Assembly (NCBI GenBank): GCA_026214975.1
Contig: CM047810.1
Span: forward strand, 39,504,806 to 39,568,805
Length of the DNA: 64,000 nucleotides
Origin: Gentiana macrophylla
Lineage: Eukaryota > Streptophyta > Magnoliopsida > Gentianales > Gentianaceae
Reading direction: 5' to 3'
Position 1 is the stretch's first letter. Every line of letters begins with the position of its first letter. This document shows, piece after piece, positions 46,291-59,283 of this stretch. The translations under genes were made by a program, and so were the position numbers. A model generated the notes under the pieces. The model worked only from the letters and a program-made list of their open reading frames with translations, was not told the DNA's origin and searched no databases.

Positions 46291-47003
46291 ATACTGTTAT
46301 TGGTACCATATCTACTTTTAGAGCATCATAGTGAAACTCGACCTCTACAGAGTCGAATTTATATACAAAACTCGACTCTGGAGCGATATCTGCAAAGTTG
46401 AAATTTTTCCGAAGCATGTTGTCTGGATAAATCGACTATGGTGCCATTAACGGTGCCTAAAAATATACAAGAAACTCAAATTTACGAATGTTTTCTCTAG
46501 TCACCAACTCATACTTTTTGAGTGGAAACCAACTCATACTTAAATGGGCAAATCATGCAGAAATAAACAACCATCAAGAACACCACCTAAAAATATTGTT
46601 TCATTTGATCAAAGACCACAGATTCAGATAATTGAATTTGACTTACAAGTTTAAGGTCGTTGTATTTCATTCCGTCCCCCATAAAATAATTAATTCACTG
46701 CCCTTTTCCAAACTAAATAAAACCACAGATTCAATTCACAGAAAAGAATATTATTTTAGTGAATAATAAAAGATTAAAAAAAAAAAAAAAAAAAACATGC
46801 ATTAGCCTTAAATAGTTCGGCCATTCGCAGGATGGTGCATAGGAAGATGCCCTCTCAGACACAAAAATTGTAGACAGAAATTATTAAGTTACTAATTGAA
46901 GTTCATACACCAAACTCAGAGATCAACACAATGAAATGTAGCTATGTACATAATTTAAAACTAGATTAATTAAGAGATAAATAATTATTAAGTTTCTACC
47001 ATG
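46290..47003. other. 3' flank of TMK gene
   Basis: AT-rich, with an A run at about 46774-46795; no gene seen. The likely 3' UTR of the kinase gene lies at its right end. Confidence 0.4.
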
Positions 47004-49928
47004 TCATCTGCCATCAGCTGAATTGAAAGACTCTGCAAATCCAGCAGGTCTAGAAGGGATACTGCCTTTGCTATCTTCAAGATCCAAATAACTGAAATCT
47101 TTCCCTTCAGATTCTTGCCAACCTTTCACCATCTGGTTCAAAGGGAGGCTATAATCGATACCTCGATATTCTTCTGGATCATCATCCAATGGTTTCCATT
47201 TCTCAACAAGTGAACTTAACACATTAACTACATGTCCCATTTCGGGACGTTGGCTAGGCTCTCTTGCAGTACAATGGCCTGCAAGTTCAGATATGATGGA
47301 AATGCTTTCAAAGTGTTCTTCTTCTTCTTTCATGTTTAATGATGGATCAATGGCTGCCATTAGCTTCTCTTTGTTTGATTTTATATGCCAAAACCATGCT
47401 GCTAGGTATTGGCTTTCTTCTGGCCTTTCTTCATCTAAAGCTGTCATCCCTGTTAGTAGTTCCATTAGCACAACTCCATAGCTGAACACGTCCACTTTCG
47501 TCGTGATTTTTCCAGTAACTGATCAAGAAAAATTAACATTAAGATAATAAAGATGGGTTTAATAAAGTTTAAACAGGGGTGGAAGCGGAAATGAAAACTA
47601 ACCGGCGTATTCGGGAGCCAGATAGCCAAAAGTACCAGCTAACCTGGTGACCATAGACTTCTTTTCACCATCAGGAGCAAGTTTCACAAGCCCAAAATCT
47701 GAAACTTTTGCTCTATAATCATCACCAAGTAAGATATTTGAAGATTTGAGATCTCTATGAATGAAGCTCTGATGAGCAAGATTATGAAGATATTCCATTC
47801 CTCTGGCAACATCCAATGCAATGTTTAGCCTTCTTTTCCATGACAATGGCTCCAATTTGAATTTCTTCCAATGAAAAATATGCCTACTAAGTGCACCTTG
47901 TGGCATATATTCATAGACAAGAATTCTTTCATTTCCTTCAACAGAATAACCTAAAAGAGAGACTAAATGCCGGTGTCGAACTTTGGAAAGAACGGCGATT
48001 TCAGATTGAAATTCATTCACTGCCTTGTTGCTAATTATTCCTGATTCCATCCTCTTTACTGCTATATTTGTTCCATCATCCAATTCTCCTTTATAAACTA
48101 CCCCGAATCCTCCACGTCCTAGTTCTTTCTCTGGAGCAAAGTTTTTGGTCACATTCCGAAGGACCTGTACCGAAATTAACAGGTTTCCAGCCTCGATTAT
48201 ATGAGATTCGCGGCTATTTCTGCTGGCGGATCCACTTCCGGTCAGCGTTGAAACGATTCCATTCGGGTTACTCGAGATTGCAATCTTAACCATGTTATCA
48301 GGATCAGATGCATCTCTAGGATGAACAACAATAGAACTTGGTGGCAGTTGTTCATGGCTTCTCTTTCTAAAGAAATAAAGGTATAAAGACACCGCGAACA
48401 ACACGACCAGCACAACAAGTACAATAGGGGCTATAATTGAGACTAATTTGGACTTGCTAGATTTTTTCCCTATCAAGGGAACTTGTGTGGTGCCATTATC
48501 TGAATTGGGAGGTTCTTTGTTTCTTGAAGGTGGAGTATTTGATGGAGGTGAAACGCCGGGCGGGCTGTTGCTTTGTGGAGGGGAAGGGGGAGAATTCAGC
48601 AATGAATTTCCATTTAAGACAAGATGTACATTTGTAAAGTTTGGCATTGGAGGGGAAATGTTATTGTTACTCAAATCCAATGTCTGTAGTGATTTTAGGC
48701 TAGTCCAGTTTGAAGGGACTAGCCCAGAAAGGTTATTAGATGGTAATAATATACGCGTAACTGAATCAAGATTCGCGATTGAAGGACTCAAATCACCAGA
48801 AAGGTTAAAATTAGCTAAATTCAAGACGTTAACCTGATCGTTAGCATTGCAACTCAATCCTAACCATGGAGCTTTACATGGATCATTTCCGGACCACGAT
48901 TGAACGAGTTTTGATGGATAATTCACCCCATCAAGAAACTCCAACAGTGCCATTACTTCTGGGGCACAAGATGCCCTGGAGTTGTAACACAAAACGGATT
49001 CGATTCGTAAATAGCCTTAACAGCTTTGAACTTTGGCGTTGGACCCATGAATTGATTATTGTTTAAATCAAGCCTGTCTAAAGGCATGTTTATCAAGCTG
49101 TCAGGGATTAATCCAACTAAATTATTTCCATTAAGATCAAGATCGCGTAAATTCACTAGATTACCAATCCCTTGAGGAATTTTACCAGAAAAATGATTCC
49201 CGTGAAGCCAGAGAACTGTAAGTGATCCCATATCTGCAACAACGTCGATTGGACCGCTCATACCATCACCAGATTGTTCATTCAGCCAAAGAATCTGCAA
49301 CATGGAACTCTTGAAACTGTTAGGATACCACCATTAATCTTATTCAAAGACAACATCAACACCTTTAAAGATGACATATTCCCAAGAAATCAGGCAAAGG
49401 TCCTACTAAATTACAACTCATAGCAGTAAGATTAATGAGTTGAGCTGAATCTTGCAAGTCAACAGGCAAAGACCATCCATTGGTAGCATTAAGAGGGTTA
49501 TTATCCAAAGCCAAAACCTGTAAATTCACAAGCCCCTTGAAGAAATCAGATGGGATTGTGTCAAATTGGTTGTAATCCAAGAAAGCATATTTCAACTGAG
49601 ACAAACCACTAAAAGATGGTAACTTTCCACTAAAAGAATTCTGCTGTAACCCTAAATTTGATAGCTGAGACAACTGATTGAAATTCTCAGGCAAAGTTCC
49701 ATTTAATCCTAACCCTCTAACTTGAATCTGTGTAACTCTGTTTCCAGTACAGAACACATGAGGCCATGGAGGAGGACCACATGGATCATTACTATTGGCT
49801 GGCCAGTTTAGTAGCTCAGGATTTTTTATCCCAGCTTTGAACTGATTGAGAATTGCAAGATCATTTGGGTCTGTAACTCCATATACTACAAGAATAGAAC
49901 AAAATAAAAGAGCTGTAAAAAGCCTCAT
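47004..49928 (-). CDS. TMK-like leucine-rich repeat receptor kinase (three apparent 1-bp frameshifts)
   Basis: Plasma-membrane receptor-like kinase of the TMK group, which takes part in auxin-linked growth signalling in plants. Start at M (49928) before a hydrophobic signal peptide (MRLFTALLFCSILVVYG); ATGs at 49946 and 49991 are possible. First LRR block: DPNDLAILNQFKAGI, PCGPPPWPHVFC, then repeats. Second LRR block: SGPIDVVADMGSLT, SCAPEVMALLEFLDGV. A Pro/Ser-rich stalk, then one membrane span (APIVLVVLVVLFAVSLYLYFF region). Kinase: GRGGFGVVYKG, IAVKRM, FIHRDLKSSNILL, VSDFGLVKL, LAPEYA. An intron of about 81 bp (about 47522-47602, GT-AG on -) splits the kinase after PEYA, and exon 2 resumes at VTGKITTKVDVFSYG, the usual TMK position. 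The stop is at 47004. Three single-base losses (near 49382, 49324 and 48975) break the frame in the ectodomain. Confidence 0.88.
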
Positions 49929-51240
49929 CTTCTCATCAGACTCCATAAAAAAGCTCTGAAACACCATTCCAAATGCATTGAGAGACCCCAAGAAAAAAAA
50001 AAACTTTTATTTTCCTTTTGTCAAGAAAAACAAAAGAGTTCAAGATAAGGCTATACTATTCATTCAATTTCCATGACCAACCCATTACAGAGATTTACAG
50101 TAACACAGGAAAAAATTCAGGTATTGATGGAAAACTTGGCCAGTTAAAAAAAAGATTTGAACATGAACTCTTGACAGAATTTGATGGACAAAAAGTGGTT
50201 GAGATCACAGAAAATTATGAACTACCCCACAAATAAGAGGGAGGTGGACAAATATAATTGGAGTGAGAAAGAAATGATGGAGAATGCCCTGTAGCAGAAT
50301 GTGTATGGTTGTAATTAGTATACGAGTGGAGCATTAGTATGTAAAAGTAATATAATGACGATGAAGAAGAAAATGGAAACAAATGGAAGGAAGATTGAAC
50401 AGAGGAGAAAAAGTGGATCTTAATGAGAAGCATTCAAGATACATATAGGACATGCAGAAAAAGCTAGGGTGGACAAAATTAAATAAATTAAATAAAATAA
50501 AATACAGTATAGCAGCAATATCAAATTAGCATATCTTTTACCGCTATAGTTCGTCTCCTTGGATTTATTTATTTATTTATTTTTGCTGAACTGGCCGACG
50601 TGTTTGCTCTTGTCTTGTTACTATGACTTCAGCTGTATCCGCCAATTTTTGTAATAAAAAGAAAGTTTTCATTTTTAATTGTTGCTATATATATCCACTT
50701 TTCCAAAGTGTAAACGAGTCGAATTGAGTAGTAAATTAAACGAGTTGATCATACTATTTATTTTTTCAAATTCAAATTCAAGTATAAGTATTTTGAGTTT
50801 GAGTTTGAGCTTGACCTCAGGCTTTAGCTAAAAATAGTTTAAGAACTTGAGCCCATCTTAAGCTTTGCAGTGAATTTATTGAGTTAAATAAGACATGAAA
50901 TTTAATTTTAATATGTTTTAAAGTATCATATGATAAAAATATGTCATATCGAACGATTATTTTATTAAAGTGATGTGGGTATGACTCGAATCATACATGT
51001 GACATTCAATTGACTATTTCGTATCTTCTAGGCCAATCAGATCAAGAGAGCTCAAATCTATATCAGACCTCAAAAGAGATTTCGACCTCTATAAAGTAGC
51101 CACCACGAGGCGAGAAAGACTTCTGAGCAATCGACTTGGTACGTATTGTTTTCCTAACACCCGAAGTCAGTTCGAAGTAAAGTAGCATTACCAGGTCGTA
51201 TCACTGACACACCGGCAGTTGGTGATAACACTAATAAAAA
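49929..51240. other. upstream region of TMK gene, no further gene
   Basis: 5' leader and promoter side of the kinase gene (transcribed leftward). CT-rich sequence on - lies near 50250-50420; no TATA box could be assigned with confidence. From about 50970 transposon-like sequence begins. Confidence 0.35.
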
Positions 51241-52783
51241 CTGCTAAACTAGATCAGTATATCAATCCACCCCAAACGCAGTGAGAGTATGGTTTGTCCA
51301 TTACCCATTGCAGGACCTTATGGTCTATAGGGTAGATTGATGACATATAGTCCTTCGTGGGCTGTATAGGATCCTGATCATAGAGGTTGGTTTAAAATCC
51401 ATAACTCGTGAATGGAGTTTGATACTCCAGTCTGTTGAAACTCTTGTAACCACCGAGTTTCTCAGGCCCAGTGGGAGTAATTGGAACTACACGGAGAAGA
51501 GTTGAATGAATAGGAAAGTTTAACTTTCAACACAGAAATGAGTAATTTATAGGTGATTCCTGAAAGGTAGAGAGTTAACCAGGACCGAGATCTCTTTACC
51601 ACTCTCGGTCTTGCTTGATTTCACGTCGAAAGCGGGAAATAGAGGTGATTCCCTAAGACTTCCTTGCCGAACAACGGAATCGAACTCATTCGTAACATAA
51701 GGGTTTTAGCAAAGAACAAATAACGGATTCGTTACAAAGCGAGAAAATATGGGTGATTCCACAAGACCTTTTAAGCGAGACTAACGGTATCTTAATTTAT
51801 TCGGATAGAACCTTTGGTAGGATGCCCGCCACGACTTATATCCTTTGGGGATTAAATCAAACCTCAGTCATTTCAAAGTCATATATTTTAATATGTGGAC
51901 TTGACCGTATGTTGATAAGTCTTTCGTAGATCGGGCATCAATATTAGTAAAGTAGTATGTAGTTTAGTGTTTGTGAATGGTAACACTAAAACAATTGGAA
52001 ACAACATAGGTGTGTTATCCAAGTCGTCAGTCCGACATGCCATCGGGATTCATTCTAAAGGATTTGATTCGCTCAAATTCTCGAATCGATCATTGGCAAT
52101 CCCATCCATTCACCTGGTTAAGATATACTTGCATTTATGCAACATTCAACGATGTAGTCTACCCTACCTCTCAGGAATGATTATCTAAACCTACGGATGA
52201 ATACTAAATGGGATGTTTAATGAATCCTCAAGTCTCTTCGGAAATGAGGAATAATATGCTAGTATATTTAGGTGCAAACTAGAATATAAGTGATAAATAC
52301 GATTTTGGCTTTAGGTCGATTGAGGATGATCGTTAAATCGATCTCGGTCTCAAGTGTTTACTCACGTGATAAAGTATTATACAAGATGTTTCGATACTAC
52401 TTCATTATGAAAACATTGGAGAGGTAGCTCATAAGGATTTTGCAATCACTAGTGGTCATAAGCATATTGAAATCGTACCACCGGATTAGATGGAAAGGCG
52501 ACGTTTCGATCCCAAAGATTGACTCAAGCCGCCAACCTACCTGATCAGTGTACCAAGTCACATGGTATTCGGATTCTGAGTAAGCGCCGGGTCACTGGCC
52601 TACCCTGCGGCGGCACACTCCGGTCGTGCTTGGAAGGATAAATTACTAAGATGTGCTTGGAGGGTATGAATCTTAGGGATATATCTCACATGTTTTGAGC
52701 AAGTGGGAGAATGTTGTAGATATAGATATAAAGGGTGTGCTCTAAAATAATTAATCCACTTGCCTTTCATGCAAGTGGGAGAT
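51240..52783 (+). other. noncoding 3' end of a copia element
   Basis: No ORF. It ends in two copies of a polypurine motif 70 bp apart: GAGCAAGTGGGAGAATGTTG (about 52697) and ATGCAAGTGGGAGATTGTTA (about 52769). The second directly abuts the LTR at 52784. Plant copia elements often end ...CAAGTGGGAGA before the 3' LTR. Confidence 0.5.
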
Positions 52784-54648
52784 TGTTAGGTGTAGTGCCC
52801 GAAAGACAATTATCTAATTGTTTTTATGAAAGGATTAATAATTCATCTTATTATATGCATGTATGCTTATAATTAAGACACTCTTGAAAACCTAAGTACC
52901 TCGCTTTATGTAATCACTTAACTCAAAGTTGTATGGCTATACACAAGAGGATTGAGTTAGTGAAATGTACTTAAAAGTAACTTAGTCCGTAGCATTTATT
53001 AACTGAGCCGGTCTCAAGATTAATTTGCTAATAATGCGCCTGAACACTTTAGGTGTGTGCTGATCTTATCCGGATCATCGGTAATAGGGTACCTAGTGGG
53101 GCATTTATATATGATGAAAATCATATAGTAATTTGGACCGATTTGATTTGAGTTCTCGATATAATTCCGTGATCGAGAAGTCTTATCGAATCACAAGATG
53201 ATCATATATGGATTAATCTCAATCCTGAGGTGATCATAGAAGACTGCTTATACTAGGGTAGGGTTTGATGTGTTAGTAAGAATCACTTCGTAGTATGTGG
53301 TCCAACACTTCTCGTTGGCTCTATTCTGGAACAAGTGAGTAGTCTGTGCTATCACAGATATGAAATCCATTCCTTCATCGGGAAGTAGACAAACAGTTCC
53401 CTTATTTGTTAATCCTAGAAACTGACCGATGCGCGCAGTTCATATTGTATTAGTTATGAACTATTTGTTCACTTCGGGGTTAATGGTAAATATGGATAAG
53501 AGGTTTGAGAAGGGTTTACGGAGATATCCCGAATCGTAACGAATGCATCTATGGAGGATTTATCCGTATGTAATGATTATATCACTGGACACTTTCAACT
53601 CATAGTTGAGTGTAAGTTATCTATATTCGGCAGAGTTCAGTTTCGGGTTTATGGTGGTGTAATCCCGGAATTAATAGATCGAATATTATTGTTCGGTCTG
53701 ATGAATAATTTTATTTAATTTATCGTAGCTACTGAATATGGGTCCATGGTCCCCGACGTGGCTCTTAATATAGCATATGCGTTTTCTCGTCGTTTCACTT
53801 CAATTATAATTAAATAGTTGCATTGGACTGTTTAATAGATATGTGGATTAATTGTTTAGTTGGACTAAATGATTAAATACACGGAAAAAATATTTTTCGT
53901 GGACTCGGCCCAATGTGTCAAAAATGCGTGTGACCTATTTCTAGGGTTACTAGGCCGCATTTTAGTATTGTTATTTAATTATTGGGAAATTAGTTTTCTT
54001 GGATAATTATTTAACATGCGATTTATCTTTTATTTGTTAATTGATTATTCAAGAAATATTAGATAATAATATTATTTATCCTAATTTGTTTGGGATATAT
54101 ATTATATTTATCTTTTATTTAAAATAAGGATTAATCTAATAATTATCTCTTAATTATTAAATCCTTGGAGGACAATGATTACTCTCTTATATAAAGAGAG
54201 TTCTCCCAAGCCTTTTAGACGACATATTTTCGGTTTTTTTGGGAAGTATTGAGCTTAGATTTTTCGGCTCATATACTTGGGTCCGAGTTTTAGGAAAACT
54301 TTGGGTTTTTCTAAGGTAGCATATCGAGGAGGTCCGGCGGCTTGAAACACCATCCACCTGGTGGTGCTTGGAGACACACGTTGGAAGACTTTGGCTTCTC
54401 AACTAGGATCTCAACTAGCTTGGATTGACCTTTTTGTTCTTGGCGTTTTTGCACCATAAAAAGGTTGGTAATCTAAACCCCCTCGTAGGTTTAAATCTAT
54501 TATATTTATGTATTTTGGTTGACTAGATCTGGATCTTGTACTTTCCGCTGCGTAATCGGGGTGGATCTTGATCCACCCGGCGATATTACATCCTACAATT
54601 TTGTGTTTCCGTCGTTAAGGGCTATCGCTCGGGTTTGTTTTCTTAACA
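52784..54648 (+). repeat. copia LTR between a PPT and a PBS
   Basis: Starts TGTTAGGTGTAGTGCCCG after the polypurine tract and ends TTTTCTTAACA, three bases before the primer-binding site at 54652. An earlier possible end is ATCCTACA at 54597, where the related remnant at 13484 stops. It is homologous to the remnant at 13239-13484 and, in reverse, to the solo LTR at 31325-33258. Confidence 0.75.
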
Positions 54649-54651
54649 AAC

Positions 54652-54663
54652 TGGTATCAAAGC
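54652..54663 (+). promoter_or_regulatory. primer-binding site, initiator tRNA-Met type
   Basis: TGGTATCAAAGC, one mismatch from TGGTATCAGAGC, just after the LTR and before gag. Confidence 0.8.
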
Positions 54664-54697
54664 TGAGGTTTTCCGAGCTTTTGAAAATTAGTCATTA

Positions 54698-55822
54698 TGA
54701 CGGTAACTAAGTATTATTTTGAGAAGCTCGAAAGAAACGTCAACTTTGAGATGTGACAGTTGAAGATGGAGGCCATGATGATTCAGGGTTGCTTGGATGT
54801 TGCGCTACTTGGGAATGAGGAAAAGCCAGAGAATGTGTGATATGAGAGTTTGTTGTTCTCGACAAGAATGCCAAGTTAAGTATCATCTTTTGTCTTTTAT
54901 GAGGTTTTAAGAGAGCTAGCCACTAAGGTTACTGCTAAGGATTTGTGGGGTAAATTAAAATCCTTGTATATGAAAAACAAACTGTGGAGAATAAGTTTAT
55001 TTAAAGCAGAGTTTGTATATGTTTTGTATGTATGAAGGGTCATCTATATTATCGCATTTGGAGAAATTTGATTCTCTGCTTACGGATTTGAGTAATATAA
55101 ATGTAAAGATTGATGATGAGGATCATGCCCTAATGTTATCGTGTTCACTTCCCCAATCGTTTAAGCATATTATAGAAACAATGCTTTATGGTAAGGATAC
55201 TATTTCTTACAAGGAAAGTAAGTAGATTTTGAAATCGAAAGATCAGATTAATAAATATGTAACTAAGGGAAGTAGCTTCATTAGACATGTTGGTAGTTTG
55301 AGGCAGATGAATTAAGAAGGATGCAAATAGTGAAACTTTTGATTTGAATCCCAGACGTAAAAATTTGATATGCAATTATTGTAAAAAGATTGGGCATATC
55401 AAATCTGATTGTTTTCGACTTAAGAACAAAGAAAAATGTAAAGAAAAAAGAGCATTGGAAAAGAGTTAGCTCAGGCCAGTATCGTAGAAGATGAAAGTGA
55501 TGGAGCGATTTTCTTTGATGATGATAAAATAAGGTATGTTAATGAATGTATTTTGGATTCTAGTTGCATCGTATCATATGTGTCCTAATAGGACCCAGTT
55601 TTCACGTATGAGTCAATTCAAGGTGGAGTTGTTTTGATGGGACAATTTGCAAGGTTGTTGGAATTGGTACGGTTAGAATCAACACCATTATCGTGTTGTC
55701 GAAACATTTACACAAGTCGATATGTTCCAAATTTGAAGAAAAATGTCATCACTTTGGGCGCATTTGAGACTATTGGAAAAATGTACACCGTTGAAGGTGG
55801 AGTTTTGAAAGTAATTAATTAA
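54698..55822 (+). pseudogene. copia gag-protease, 3'-truncated
   Basis: Starts at ATG 54698 (MTVTKYYFEKLERNVNFEM, then a stop). Gag pieces: [38 protein letters not shown] (55013-55225), and a zinc knuckle C-N-Y-C-x4-H-x4-C (CNYCKKIGHIKSDC, about 55370-55412). The protease trace is ILDSSCIVSY near 55550 (DSG altered to DSS). The post-protease stretch YVPNLKKNVITLGAFE lies near 55725-55775. The element stops at about 55820; integrase and RT are absent. Confidence 0.8.
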
Positions 55823-57539
55823 ATGTGCTTTAGTTGTCATGAAAGCTTAGTATGGTAGTTTGTGTATTTTGCAGGGATACACTCGTCATTGCACTTCGCA
55901 ATCTTTACATAATCATGTACTGAGTTAGATATTACGAAACGCCCTGCTTGTTAAGTTCAACTTGTGCTTGGACTTGTTTTACACCATTTGAAGACTTTGG
56001 AGGTTGTGGACTATTTATAGATGCGGGACTTTGTCCCACGGTGAAGATTTGTTGAGTAGTTGGAGCAAATATCCACATCGTCAGTTTAGATTTAAGAGCC
56101 AACAATGGCATTAGTATATAATAGGCTTGAGCCCATTATTAGTATAATAGATTCGTATAATTTAGGTAATAATACGAATAATTGTTTATATTTTTGGGGC
56201 ATCTTTTTTGCATTACGGGACTAAGAAACTAAAACTACAATTCATTTTTATTTTAAGGTTTTGTTAGTTGACAAGACGGATAGGTTTCAGAATGAGGCTG
56301 ACTATATCATGTAATTCATCATATGTTTTATGGCTTAAGTTTTGAAAATTTAATTATGAAAAATATTTTTCCATTCAGAACAAAATTATCAGTATGTTTC
56401 TTTTTGGGAAAAAACTTATCAGCATGTTGTATCTTAGTGAAATATATTTTCATTTCATTTATAATTACCATGTATGATAACTTATTACTACTTATGTACT
56501 TGAAATAATAGTTTTTTTATTGAGAAATTAAAATAATAGTTATATTGATGAAAGTATGATATTGTAGTATTATAAAACAAAAGTATCCTTCAAAAAAAAA
56601 ACAAAAGTATGATAATGTGTGAATAAATATTTTAATTACGATATAATCACTATTCATGCAAAATGAGTATAATATTTTTTTTTTGTATGCATAGTTATAT
56701 AATCATGTTAAACCATAATGACAATTCATCTTTGAAGTTCGATAATGATGAACAATGATCATAAAATATTTATATATATGCAAATGAATTTATTATAATT
56801 AATAATGAACATTATTTTGCAAAAGGTGCCCGCTGATAATATTTTTTCAAAGGGTGTCCACTAATAATATTGGTGTCACACTCTAATATTTTCATTGGTG
56901 CATCAAATCAAAAGGCTATTCTTCTGTGTTTTCGTTAATCAACGGGATTACTTTTCATTTGAAATTTCACCTAACCAAACCTAATCTAATAATTATCCCT
57001 CTTATTGTGAATAGGAAGTACTAAGCAACACCATTCCATGCCAATATAGCAGTAAAAATTCGAAGACCAATCCAGTTCGATGACACTAGTCAATTACCTC
57101 TTGGCGTATTCAAAATAATATAGACATATTAAGAATATTGGGACAACAACACTTTTGTTCCTTTTTGTTCATTTTTGTTTCACGATTATTGTACTTAGGG
57201 TGACCTACGTAATGTTGATGCATTTAGGGCGACTTACGCTTCATAAAGTCTATTTTGTTGAGGTCAATGTCTATTCAAGACCCAATATCGAGCCGAGACC
57301 ATTAGGCCCGTTTTACTTAGAAGGTCCAAATCGAATTATTGAACGTCACGTATATGTTTCGGCCATACTACTAATCGTGGGAAGTATTGAAAATGAAAAC
57401 AAAATTGAATAATTAATCAACTAAATTTATGAAACTGAAAATACAGGTACAGGGAAGCACCTCATAAAATCGATGTACGGAAAATATAATATTTTATTTT
57501 TGTTGGCTGTAATGTAATATTTTATTTTGTTGGCAGTAT

Positions 57540-57577
<38 letters not shown>

Positions 57578-57701
57578 TTTTAGTATAAGTATGATAGTAA
57601 CAATAAGCGGAGGTTTGGTCGGCCTTTTTTTGGTCGTTCCCTCACTTTCCCATGAAATGACATCGTTTTGATTTTTTTTTTTAATGAAATGACACAGTTT
57701 T

Positions 57702-57735
<34 letters not shown>

Positions 57736-58177
57736 GGAATGATGTCGTATTGGCTATTTTATTAGCACAGGGAGCTGCCATGTGCCTAGCATCAGCCTTT
57801 GCCAAGTGGGCCTTCTAGATGGAGGACACTTACACCTCCTACTAGAATCCTCACATGGCCTATATAAATGGTGTGTTCAAGCCTCACATACAACATGCTT
57901 TGCAAAGGCCTAAAAAAAAAAACAATATCTATCCATTGTCTTCATCACTTGCCCTTTTTTCTATTCCACTGTTGTAGCTCTATAGTATCACCATCTTCCT
58001 TGTAGTTGCTGTCTAGCTCGGGTTCGTTTCTTGCCAGCTGGTGTCTTGATCTAACCACAATTCAGAGACTTTGCTTCGTACTTGTGAGTATACCTAGTCA
58101 TTTACTGGTTTTGTCTTTTTTTTTTTTTGGTTCACCACTTTTGCTTTGCTGCTTTGGTTCATTACAACTGTGTTAAT
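55823..58177. other. AT-rich intergenic sequence
   Basis: No recognised gene. It contains an (ATT)n microsatellite (57541-57577), a T run at about 57708-57732, and a stretch at 55980-56170 with CCACATCGTCAG followed by GGCTTGAGCCCATTATTAG that resembles small LTR elements but lacks a second copy. Confidence 0.45.
57541..57577 (+). repeat. (ATT)n microsatellite
   Basis: About 12 uninterrupted trinucleotide units. Confidence 0.95.
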
Positions 58178-59283
58178 ATGGACAATAAAGAACACGCAAA
58201 AAATATACGAAACGAACGAAGGCGACGAGCCTATGCGAAAATGACGAAAGAGGAGAAAGAAACGTTACTAAAGCATCGACGTGAACAATATGCTTTAAGA
58301 AAAGGCATGTTAGTGTCTTAATGTACACACATTTGGGAAATTGGTAAATGACATGATCACATTAAACCTGCACTTAATTAACCAAAATGATTTATTTGTT
58401 TAGCAGTTCATAAAAAATCTCAACCCGATGAGAGAAGTGACAATAGTATTCAAACGAAGGAGGATACTATTGGAACGAAAAAAACAGTAAGTACACTTGG
58501 ACAACATGATCTATATGATCAAACATCTATACGCGCAAATGGATTTAGAATCAAAAGAATTTAGGAGATTAATTAGAAGTTACAACAATAATTTAGCTTT
58601 CACAACTTTTTCTGCTTACATGGACGAAAATTTACTTATGAATACTATGGGTATATACACTTTTAAGGTACAGGAAAAAATACATCACTTTCTTCCTAGC
58701 ATTGTCCCTACTAATTTTGAACCAAGAGGTTTGCAATTATACTTTTACGACAGTAGTTGCGAAATGCAGAAAAGACTAGAATGCTACTCTGGATTTAAGC
58801 AATCAATTATGAGCAAGTTACTAGACATTTTGTGTCAAAATCCGTACGTACAATTTTTAAAACAAGTAAAGGAAATGGAAAGTATTGAAGATGATGTAAA
58901 AAAAACACGAACAGAGTATTTACAAGGTATAATAGATTTTGTATCGGGATGGGTCACACCAAAGGACATCAAATCAGAAAAAGAACAATCTTGCCACCTT
59001 CATTTATAGGTGGCCCTAGAGATATGCGGAAACTTTACCTTGATGCCATGACGTTGGTGCAAAGGTATGGAAAACCGGATTTCTTTATAACTATGACATG
59101 CAATCCATCTTGGCCTGAAATCACAGAAAATTTACTGCTGATGAGTTAGCACAAGATTGTCCTGATTTACGTTCTCTACTCTTTAGATCTAAGTTAGAGT
59201 CTTTAAAGCAAGAAATACTCAAGGATAATAGACTAGGCCATGTAAAGGCATGTGATTATAATGAAAAAAGTATTCAGGACATC
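58178..59283 (+). pseudogene. Helitron Rep/helicase N-terminal fragment
   Basis: Rolling-circle transposase start. ATG at 58178 gives NERRRRAYAKMTKEEKETLL, the usual Helitron basic N-terminus. From 58497: FRRLIRSYNNNLAFTTFSAY, MGIYTFKVQEKIHHFLPSI, LQLYFYDSS and CQNPYVQFLKQV, the Helitron_like_N domain. After a frameshift near 59000: LPPSFIGGPRDMRKLYLDA, YGKPDFFITMTCNPSWPEI, then ELAQDCPDL...FRSKLESLKQEILKDN. The catalytic Rep motifs and the whole helicase lie beyond the break; at 59283 the sequence switches to copia pol. The Helitron termini were not identified. Confidence 0.85.

Noticed and set aside
47293..48837. Open frames on + across the receptor kinase
   Set aside because: They are antisense shadows of the conserved TMK kinase and ectodomain.
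55980..56170. Possible second TRIM or Cassandra-like element
   Set aside because: CCACATCGTCAG is suggestive, but no second LTR, primer-binding site or 5S-like block was found.
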